From NCBI RefSeq assembly GCF_016342705.1, contig NZ_JAEINV010000004.1, positions 124,001 through 188,000 on the forward strand: DNA of 64,000 nt, given 5' to 3'. Below the pieces are notes generated by a model. That model was not told the DNA's origin, did no database searches, and was given only the letters and a program-made list of their open reading frames with translations. Below are positions 53,801-60,700 of this stretch, in pieces. Numbering within the stretch: position 1 is the first letter of the stretch; every line of letters starts with the position of its first letter. The DNA comes from Lutibacter sp. (GTDB taxonomy: Bacteria > Bacteroidota > Bacteroidia > Flavobacteriales > Flavobacteriaceae). A program made the position numbers and the translations under genes.

Positions 53801-56490
53801 GAAGTGGCACTTACTAAACTACAACCTCCTGAGGCTGTAATGGTATTTGTAACTGTATAGGTTCCTGGCGTACTTGTTGCTAAATTTATTTGCCCTGTTG
53901 AAGTGCTTACAAAATTAAGACCTGCTGTAGATGAAAATGTTCCTGCCGTTCCTCCTCCACTAAATGTAGGTGATGGGTTTGCCGCATTAGAACAATATGG
54001 CGTTCCTGTATAACTGAAAGTTGCTACCGGAACTGACGTAATAGTAACCGATCTTGTTGCAATAACTGCTGAACAACCGCCTGAAGCAGCAATAGTATAC
54101 GTTACTGTATACGTACCAGCCGTACTTGTACTTGGTGTAATAACGCCTGTACCTGAATTAATTGATAATCCAGATGGCGACGCACTATACGTTCCTCCGG
54201 TATATGAACCTGTGCCCGTTAATGTTACTCCTTGTGCTGTACTTACTGATTTACAAAAAGGAGTGCCTGAATAATTTATGGTTGCTGTGGGTGGGTTGTT
54301 CACCGTAATTAATGCCGTTGCAGTTCGGGTTGCACTTATACAACCTCCTGCAATAGTGCGTGCCTCTGCGTAATATGTTGTATTGCTAGTTGGTGATACT
54401 GAAAAATTAGCGCCACTTACTGAGCTTCCAATACTTGAACCACCAGTAGCTTGCGTATACCAATAAATAGTATTTCCAGCGGATGTAGCATTTAAATTTA
54501 AACTATTACCGTTACAAATTGAAGTTGCTCCACTTGGTAATACTAATGTAGGTGCTGCCGGATTTGTACAAGATGTTATTCCTGTACCTCTAATGCTAAA
54601 ATCGTATGGATTTTCATTGGAGTCATTATTTACAATAGTCACTGTGGCATTTCTTATGCCATCGGCACTAGGATCAAAAGTAATTTGAAACGTAGTACTA
54701 CCACCAGAACCTACTACTGTAGCACTTGGTAAAACTGTTACTGTAAAATCACCGGCATTGGCTCCTGAAATAGCAACACGTGGTGTTCCACTTAAATTTA
54801 AAACCCCTAATCCTGAGTTTTGAATGGTAAAAGTGCGTACTAATGTACCTCCAGATGTATTTACATTTCCAAAATCAGTATGATTAGCAGTTGTTGGTGA
54901 TGCACTTCCATCTACTATATTTGCCCCATTTCCTTGTATATTAATTTCAGGCATAAGTGCTGGAGCTACAATATTTACAATATAATCTTCGGTTTCTCCA
55001 TAACTACTATTGGAAGCACCACAAGCTTGATTGGTACCTAAAGCCGAATCATCACCACCTCTAACTCTCATTCTAGTATTTCCAGTTAAGGCCGCAGCAG
55101 GAACAGTAATATTTATTGTAGTTGTTCCATTTGATCCTGTACTACCAGAAGCAAGAAACCCTTCTGAAGCATCGAAATTTCCATCTTGGTTAAAATCTAT
55201 CCAAACAGCAGCATATTGGTTCCCATCTGAACCAAAAGTTATAGAAATTGAAGCCGTAGAACCTTGTGTTAAATCTGGGATGGTTTCCGAATTAAAAAAA
55301 GAATAATACGGACTAGAAGATGCTCCACTGGTTTTGATTAAAGTTCCTAATGTTACAATATCTATATAATCTCCAAATCCTGTGCCGGAAGAATAAGTTG
55401 GATCACAGTACGTGGTTTTTGGTGGTGACAAATAAGTGCCTGGTATCACCTCAAAAGGTGAAGCCGCGTCTCCATTACTAGGTTTTCGCCAACCAACTGC
55501 TAAGTTATCACCTCCAGCACCTTCTTTCATTAAGGCTTCGATATAATATGATTGTCCAGCAATGAGTGTTATACCTAAAGATTTTTGAGTTGTATATTTA
55601 TTCCATTCTCTACTGTTGGTCCAATTATTATGATAAGCAATTTGTGTTTTATTTGCCTCCGTATTATCAGTAGAAAGATTTAATACCACATTATCGTCTC
55701 CAGCCACCCAAAAGTAATATGTGCCTGTTTCTGGAGCACAAATTGTACCTCTAATTCTTACACCATAGTCATTTGCTATATTCGTTGGAGCTTCAAAAGA
55801 TGTTGGTAATGAATTTGTGGTTGGGCTATTTGGGTAATTAGGCGCTGCAAGCAAATTTGCTATTGATGTCCCTGTTATTCCATCATAACGCTCTAATAAT
55901 ATAGTACCTGTAGCAGTGCATGTAGATGTAGATGTACCTTGAACTAAAATATTGTCAATATAAAAATATCTGTTATCTGCACTTGACGCTCTTACTCTAA
56001 TCTTAACTTGATTATTTCCATTTGGAACATTATAAATATAAGGGTTTGTTGTTACAACAACACCTAAAGGATCGTTGTCCGGTGTTCCCCAAGGCCAATC
56101 CTCACCTCCACTACCATTTTCTCCTTCAATTAACTTAACCTCAGGTTGCCAATTAACTCCATTATCATAAGAAATATCTAAAAATAAATCCTTACCATTG
56201 TTTGCATTTATAGAAGCAAAAGAAATAGATACTGCTACATTAGTATAAGATGAGATATTTACGTTATCAAAAATTATATTTGAACTTGAAGAATTACCGA
56301 ACCATAACGAATTTGAACCGCTTACACCGGAACCGGCATCAATAATAACACCTGCATCTGAACCTACATAGGATAAACCTGGAGTATCAAAATTTTGGCT
56401 TGCAATTGTTGTTTGTGAAAATGTGTTTAAAGAAATAAAAACACAGAGGCTAAACAGTAGCTGTTTAAATTGGGGTTTAAAAGTACGCAT
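47875..56490 (-). CDS. Giant T9SS surface protein, likely adhesin (2871 residues)
   Basis: Signal peptide about 1-26. Domain order, by position: a jelly-roll stretch, a PA14-like domain (190-350), GEVED (363-510), a choice-of-anchor D (ASPM/SPD-2/Hydin-like) unit (513-633), an Ig-like unit, two identical-looking 171-residue repeats (730-1070), another Ig-like unit and three more choice-of-anchor D units (1157-1523). A Bacteroidota domain with FWLKAD, LAIKYGITLG and IAGIGRDD follows (1533-1977; possibly DUF8202), then LamG (1980-2137), the shared module (2330-2780) and the sorting domain ending GTINKKIIIN. No enzyme site seen. The string of sandwich domains suggests a long stalk with carbohydrate-binding tips. 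Cotranscribed with the carboxypeptidase. Confidence 0.88.
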   Translation of the reverse strand: MRTFKPQFKQLLFSLCVFISLNTFSQTTIASQNFDTPGLSYVGSDAGVIIDAGSGVSGSNSLWFGNSSSSNIIFDNVNISSYTNVAVSISFASINANNGKDLFLDISYDNGVNWQPEVKLIEGENGSGGEDWPWGTPDNDPLGVVVTTNPYIYNVPNGNNQVKIRVRASSADNRYFYIDNILVQGTSTSTCTATGTILLERYDGITGTSIANLLAAPNYPNSPTTNSLPTSFEAPTNIANDYGVRIRGTICAPETGTYYFWVAGDDNVVLNLSTDNTEANKTQIAYHNNWTNSREWNKYTTQKSLGITLIAGQSYYIEALMKEGAGGDNLAVGWRKPSNGDAASPFEVIPGTYLSPPKTTYCDPTYSSGTGFGDYIDIVTLGTLIKTSGASSSPYYSFFNSETIPDLTQGSTASISITFGSDGNQYAAVWIDFNQDGNFDASEGFLASGSTGSNGTTTINITVPAAALTGNTRMRVRGGDDSALGTNQACGASNSSYGETEDYIVNIVAPALMPEINIQGNGANIVDGSASPTTANHTDFGNVNTSGGTLVRTFTIQNSGLGVLNLSGTPRVAISGANAGDFTVTVLPSATVVGSGGSTTFQITFDPSADGIRNATVTIVNNDSNENPYDFSIRGTGITSCTNPAAPTLVLPSGATSICNGNSLNLNATSAGNTIYWYTQATGGSSIGSSVSGANFSVSPTSNTTYYAEARTIAGGCISATRTATALITVNNPPTATINYSGTPFCKSVSTAQGVTLTGTGSYTGGTYSASPSGLSINSGTGVITPSTSTAGTYTVTYTIAASGGCSAVIATRSVTITSVPVATFSYTGTPYCSNAANPSPTFSGGGTAGTFSSTAGLNFVSTSTGQINLATSTPGTYTVTNTITASGGCSLVSATSNITINAAPTAAINYSSTSYCKSVSTTQGVTLTGTGSYTGGTYSASPSGLSINSGTGVITPSTSTAGTYTVTYTIAASGGCSAVIATRSVTITSVPVATFSYTGTPYCSNAANPSPTFSGGGTAGTFSSTAGLNFVSTSTGQINLATSTPGTYTVTNTITASGGCSLVSATSSVTITQSPTITGTTPASRPDAGSLTLGATASSGTISWYANLTGGSPLATGTSFITPGIISTTTYYVEASNGSCVSTPRVPVVATIDYAEITVLGNGNIIYDEDITPITTDYTNLGSSGIGAGLTRTYTIQNSGTINLTVGTITISGVHASEFVVTAAPAASVAPSGSTTFSITFTPTALGTRNANVSFVTNDPDENPFNFDIAGTGTTGLVPEINLKGLGGNNINDGEAGTSTAAGTDFGNVTLPGTVVRTFTIQNTGTGPLLLTGVPIVTITGSSYFTVTAQPSSNTIAAGNSLTFQITFNPAVTGTALGIVNIYNNDSNESIYDFAIKGSAGVSGREIDIQGNEVSIIDGDTTPSILDQTDFGVTDATTPISMVYTVHNFGDSSLTINSVVSITGANSSLFSATPLNSSLAAGGVDWFVITFTPTAATGVKTATITVTSNDADEGTYDFVIRAEVQNIPVLTVAPGGVTSNLKFWLKADSNIGSVSDNNTIYTWYDQTFGSTKNAISKFSKEPKFRNNATNNVNFNPVVYFNGNNYMSGGQGFNDIDMFVVVKPTNNVNYTSNAMDIYCGDDISLNGSSQDVTGFEMGNTSARHTNELMAYNQGAGTGTVGFGVAEISTTKFYTGVNIFNPRRNATYPTVKMDILNNGNTLTTSAVSNSAYKNIVNSRYWLGRSEYWDASYDGDILEIINYNVRNSDADKRKIETYLAIKYGITLGNNGTSVDYVNSAGTIIYGAGASFNYNIAGIGRDDKSQLNQKQSKTENTVNDITIGLGDIYSTNSSNPNMFTNDKDFLVWGHNNNTLSAQTPIIVNLSAGISGLSTPVDFTPIGRVWRVVESGGNVPAVKVSIPSILLTATLNPPGDFLMFISDSPIFSPSAEYRIMSTNGSNLETNFDFNGTKYITFGYAPERTYSRSIFFNGSTDYLDAGNKLNLNSAFTISAWIKKAANDNSIVSKRNSSFANGGYDFKINATGRLEMIWKNGTTQTITSSVIIPNNIWHQVAVVYNGVEAKLYIDGVEDVTQTKNLTAPISNTESFLIAAADGLATTSFFQGNIDEVRIWNVALTQEQLRFIMNQEIQRDGTKVSGSYFKNLSITPSKNDINSVDWTNLKGYYPMSTYTFTNCKDASDNGNTAAIKNLVTVDFQTAPLPYISAASTSWNLNSTWQNGSAQTIPGEASIIAATFDRNGDTFINSNDNYTIDWNIVQISNNVTLENSSLPSANFGNRTVLGLFVDATKQLEVTGTNPTSTDSYSGTGNGITVSHYLNLNGKIDLQGESQLIQSTDSDLVAGTNGVLERDQQGVGNKYRYNDWSSPVIKTGATVGSTFTVADVLRDGTNPNAFPLPNISFVGGYDGAIGFPLKIAEYWIYKYANDSHNNYSKWDQIKSTGALIAGEGFLMKGTGISGSSDQNYAFVGKPNNGDVTLTVNDNNDYLIGNPYPSAIDAEAFILDNPNIEGGTIYFWEHYGGNDHILKNYQAGYATFNLSGGTKATSYFVGNGGNSSKKPGRYIAVGQGFFVQGNAIVGAKTINFKNKQRIFVKENIVDADTISVFMKSSNLIAKKTTNAVKVASALKDKRLKIWLDFETPKIDSRQLLLTFDERATEQVDWGFDGPIYGEQQDDLFWMIANKKFTIQGMNPQTNLKDIPLGLKLSTTGTVKIKIDKIDNDIADMQLFLKDSLLQKTYNLKESPFEQELEAGEYNDRFYLVFKPIPQVIEEDPDEIIEVVLGGHIFMNNEISELQIKSDAETKISEIKLVNYIGQTIKTWNQKFEDDNISLPVKLVTGVYIVQIKTQKGTINKKIIIN
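53303..54236. repeat. Near-perfect internal duplication in the giant gene
   Basis: A 421-base stretch at 53303-53723 recurs at 53816-54236, offset by 513 bases (171 codons, in frame). I found no difference between the copies in the parts compared by eye, including silent positions. This suggests a recent duplication or gene conversion of an Ig-like repeat pair. Confidence 0.88.
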
Positions 56491-56505
56491 AGTATAATAT
56501 AATAT

Positions 56506-56564
56506 ATTGGGTTACACAAAACTACCGTCTTTTTTTTAAAAAAACTAATTTTGCATAACCCAAT
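56506..56564. promoter_or_regulatory. Inverted repeat around a -7 box upstream of the giant gene
   Basis: Arms 56506-56521 and 56549-56564 match at 14 of 16 positions (ATTGGGTTAYRCAAAA). The left arm overlaps a minus-strand TAGTTTTG box at 56524-56517, about 25 bases before the giant gene's ATG. The stem centre is a T8/A7 run. It could be an operator over the promoter or a terminator for the mini T9SS gene upstream. Confidence 0.5.
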
Positions 56565-56622
56565 CAATAAATTGCGCCTTTTTACGTACTATTGGATTTG
56601 TTTTTAAAACAAATTACTTATT

Positions 56623-57366
56623 TTAGTTTACGACTATTTTTTTAGTAGATTTCCCTATATCTGTAATAGATTGTAAAAAATAAACACCTGGTTTTACATT
56701 TACAGGAATATCTATGTAGTTTGCATGGCTATTGTTATCCCAACTTTTAATGTGTTGCCCAATGGAATTGTACATATTTACACTTGCCAATGTTACTTCA
56801 TTAGGGTTGTTTAATATAATTCTTGAGTTTAAACCGTCGTAATAAATATCTAAATCTTTTATTACAAAAATTGGCTGTTCTATTTCCTTTTTATATTCTT
56901 TAAACGTAATTGCAAATCTATTGGTATATTCTCCTGCTGGTAATGTTATTTTATAGGTTTCATTTTGAATTTCATACACTTCATTCAATTCCTTATCTTT
57001 TAAATAAACTACCATAGTTTCGCAAGGGTTTTCTAATGCATCTACTTTTATAGCTATTTCACCTCCTGAAGAAATGATTCCTAACGGAATTTCTTTATCT
57101 ATATGTATTAGATTGGTTGCTTGAATCACATATTTTTTATCTTTTATCACCCAAAACATATCATCTTCAAAAACTTGATACATTTCACCATCATAGCCCC
57201 AATCCACATCATCGGTTGCGTTTTTATCAATCGTTAGTAATATTTGTCTGTAATCTATTTTGTCACCGTCAAAGCCAATTCTAAATTTTTGGCGTGTATC
57301 TTTCATTTGTGAGAAAGATAAAGAGGTGATTATTATTGCTAAGGTAAAAAGTACTGCTTTTTTCAT
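56623..57366 (-). CDS. Mini T9SS protein: signal peptide plus the end of the shared module and sorting domain
   Basis: 247 residues. Signal peptide about 1-19 (MKKAVLFTLAIIITSLSFSQ). The mature protein begins at once with TRQKFRIGFDGDKIDYRQIL, the same stretch that occurs near the end of the three large proteins, and keeps DWGYDGEMYQVFEDDMFW, YVIQATN, IDKEIPLGIISSGG and PAGEYTNRFAITFK. A sorting domain ending GKSTKKIVVN follows. So it is the last about 110 residues of the shared module, plus CTD, without any front domain. That this part stands alone suggests it folds by itself. It may be a functional small surface protein or a remnant of a large gene; its frame and signal peptide are intact, which favours function. 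Confidence 0.82.
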   Translation of the reverse strand: MKKAVLFTLAIIITSLSFSQMKDTRQKFRIGFDGDKIDYRQILLTIDKNATDDVDWGYDGEMYQVFEDDMFWVIKDKKYVIQATNLIHIDKEIPLGIISSGGEIAIKVDALENPCETMVVYLKDKELNEVYEIQNETYKITLPAGEYTNRFAITFKEYKKEIEQPIFVIKDLDIYYDGLNSRIILNNPNEVTLASVNMYNSIGQHIKSWDNNSHANYIDIPVNVKPGVYFLQSITDIGKSTKKIVVN

Positions 57367-57599
57367 AACATGGGGTTTTATATGTTATTAAAAACTAAAT
57401 TATATAGTCATACATGCTGTAAAAACAACAAGGGTTATTCACTTAAAGTGAGTTAAAATCAAATCTGGTGTTAAACTTATTTATTCCGGTGGAGAAATAA
57501 TTTTTATAAGTATTAAATTCATGGCTAGTAAGAGGTTTTTTAATTATAGGATAAATTTACAAAGAAAAAGCTTACAAAAAAACAAAAAACATAAATATT

Positions 57600-57631
57600 T
57601 ACCATTTATTGATAAAAACGTACCATTTATT
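57600..57631. promoter_or_regulatory. Two 11-bp direct repeats at a 21-bp period, LytTR-like geometry
   Basis: TACCATTTATT occurs at 57600-57610 and 57621-57631. A 9-11 bp direct repeat with this period is the usual form of a LytTR-family regulator site. It lies 234 bases upstream of the mini T9SS gene. No LytTR regulator gene is in the window. Confidence 0.45.
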
Positions 57632-57701
57632 TGCTTTTTGTGACAAACATCAGCTAAAATCACCCTCTAAAACTTGTTTGAGTGGTACTTTTTAACAAAA
57701 A

Positions 57702-57722
57702 AAAGAGGCAATTGGCCTCTTT
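57702..57722 (-). terminator. Intrinsic terminator after the 1503-residue T9SS gene
   Basis: An 8-bp stem (57702-57709 with 57715-57722) with a 5-base loop lies 22 bases past the stop of the leftward T9SS gene. On the minus strand the stem is followed by a T-run (complement of the A-run at 57697-57704). Confidence 0.8.
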
Positions 57723-57744
57723 ATTTTGTTTACGTGGATTAATT

Positions 57745-60700
57745 TTAATTTAAAAATAGCTTTTTAATGAAAAAACCATCCTCCGTTTCTACTTTAAGAA
57801 CATATATACCATCTGAAACATTTACCGGGTAGGCAGCCTCTTGTAAAATACCAGTTGTTTTAAAACTTTTAATGTTTTGTCCTAAAATACTAAACAAACT
57901 AATTTCAGTAATTTTAAGTAACTTTTTATTCTTTACTATTACGGTTTTATCGTCCTTATTAAAATAGACTACAAAATCCTTATTTAATGATTCATTATGA
58001 ACAGAAAGCGCATTGTTTGTTTTAAAAGTAACTGAAAATTTAGTATGATACTCTCCTGCTGGTAAATTTGTTTGATAGGTGGTGTTTGTAATATCATATA
58101 TTTGATTTGTATCCCTATCTTTTAAAAACACTCCTAAATTGTCTTCTATATTTTCTAATGCATCTACTTTAATAGTTATTAACCCTCCTTCAGTAGTGAC
58201 CACTCCAATAGGTATTTCTTTATTTATTTCAACTAAATTAGTAGCCTGTATTACATATTTTTTATTTTCAATCATCCAATACATATCATCTTCAAAAATT
58301 TCATATATTTCTGCATCATAGCCCCAATCATACCCGTCAGTTGCAACTTCATCAATTGTAAGCAACAATTGCCTATGATCAATTTTAGGCGCGTCAAAAC
58401 CAATCCTGTATTTTGGTCTAAGATCCGCAGTTGTTTTATTTAAGGCTGTAGACTTCGCATTTTCACCTTTCATAAATACTGAACTTCCCCCTGCTTCAGT
58501 TTCAAATACTCTTTGGCTGTTTTTAAAAATAATGGTTCCTCCATCTGGATCTCCTTGTACAAAGAACCCTTGTGCAACAGGCAAATACTGTTCTGGCATT
58601 TTAACAGCACTTCCCGAAGCACTTACAGCTGGGTGTGCTGTGGCCTGAACACCTCCACCCAAACTATAGGTTCCGTAACCTGCCTGATAATCTTTTAAAT
58701 TGTGTGTATCACCACCATAATGTTCCCAATAATAAATTGCTCCTGTAATAGATGATGTTCCAGTTGGACCATTGTCTATAATAAACTTTCTACTGTCTAT
58801 GGCACATGGATATGGATTCCCTATTAAATAATCATAAGTGCCAGAAACCGCTAATGTAATATCTCCATTGTTTGGTTTTCCAACAAATACATAATTTTGA
58901 TCTGGCGCACCCGGATTTCCGGTTCCTTTCATTAAAAATCCTTCTCCTGGGTATAAATTACCAGTGCTTCTAATTTGTTGCCATGAACTATAATCATTAT
59001 CGGGAGAATTAGCATATTTATACATCCAATAGGTGCTTAAAGTCATAGGAGAAGTAGCGCCATCATAACTAGTATTGTTAAATACTATTGGTCCTGGAGC
59101 ACTTGGTATTGTACCATCTTTTAACACATTGGCAATGGTAAAAGGTGTTCCTGCAGCCGTGTTAGTTCTAATTACTGGAGATGACCAATCATTATAACGG
59201 TACCTATTTCCAACTCCTTGCTGATCCCTTTCTATATAACCCGTACTTGAAGCATCTAAATCACTATCTTCACCTTGTACTAATTGTGACTCTCCATCTA
59301 AATCTATGACGCCGTTTAATAATAAATAATGTGATATTGTTAAGTGATTATTGGCATTAATTGATAATTCGTTGGTATTATTCAGCAATCCTAAAACAGT
59401 AACTCCACGAGTTGTATTCACGTTGTTATTAGTTGCTACAATATTCCAATCTACTGGCGTTCCATAAATTATTGAATTTGGTAGGTATTGCACTGTATTA
59501 TTCAGCCATGTTCCCGCGGTATCCCAGTTTCCATTTGTAGCAGATTCATAAGGCAATGGTGCTGTTTGAGCTTCCACTAGTTGTTTATCTTTTGTTAAAT
59601 ATTTAATACGCGCCCAATATTTATTTAATGAATTATCTTCAACAGTAGTACCATAATAGGAATTCATATCGTAATACGCCTCTAAATCAGACCAATCTCT
59701 AAGCTTAATATCATTCTTAGTAATTGTTTGTGGGAGAATTTTACCATTTACTTTGGTTGTAAATACTTCAATTTCTTGATTCATAATATATCTTATTTCC
59801 GTCACGCTTAAAGCGGCATGCCAAATACGGACTTCGTCTACAGTTCCATTAAACGATGCAATACTGTTTTTATTGGTATATAAAGCGCCGATTGAAAATT
59901 TATACGCGCTACTTGCTGGGTTGCTTAGGCCAGTTACCGTTTTATCCAAAACACCATCCAAATACAACATTGCTGTTCCAGCACTAAAACTTAGCGCTAT
60001 ATGATGCCACTTATTGGTAATAGTGTTTGTTGATGTTAGCTGTGTACTTCCATTCCAATCTACCACAACTTGATTGCTGCCATTTATTTTAAAATTAAAT
60101 CCGGTTCCTTTTGAAATAAAACTTCCTCCAACTCCATTATTTTGCACCCAAGCCGAAACGGTAAAATTAGTTGTTAATTCTAAACTACTATCTCCCAAAA
60201 GAAATTCGCCTGCTCCAAAATCTACCCTACGCTTTTGAACTACCCTAGTAGCCTTTGCAATGGTAAAATATTTTGCTGTTCCTAATGCAATAGTACCATC
60301 AAAATCATACCAAACTTCAGAAGTTAAACCATTAACCGTAAAGGGAACAACATCAATAATATTAGCATTTCCAAAACTTGCGTTATCAGAAACCACTAAC
60401 ATATATTCTTCGTTTGCTATTAAAGGAATATTACTTGCTAAACTTGCTGTTGGTATTGACACCACTACCTCTGGCACATCGTTTTTACTTTCCATAATTT
60501 TCCATTTCCTAGAAACGGGTGTAAATGTAGTGGTAACACCACTTAAACTAATACTTCTGGAAGCTTCAGATGCTGTGTTAAAGTTACCATTATTGTTTCC
60601 CCAAACTAAGAAATCTCTATCTGTTGTAAAACTTAATTTGTTATTACTAACATTTTGACTATTTGTACTAACCACTTCTCCTAATCCAATGGTTATTAAA

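Larger units (their letters stand above)
57367..57744. other. Intergenic region upstream of the mini T9SS gene
   Basis: 378 bases without a gene. It holds the direct repeats at 57600-57631 and the terminator of the next gene at 57702-57722. No exact TAnnTTTG box was found before the mini gene. Confidence 0.7.
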
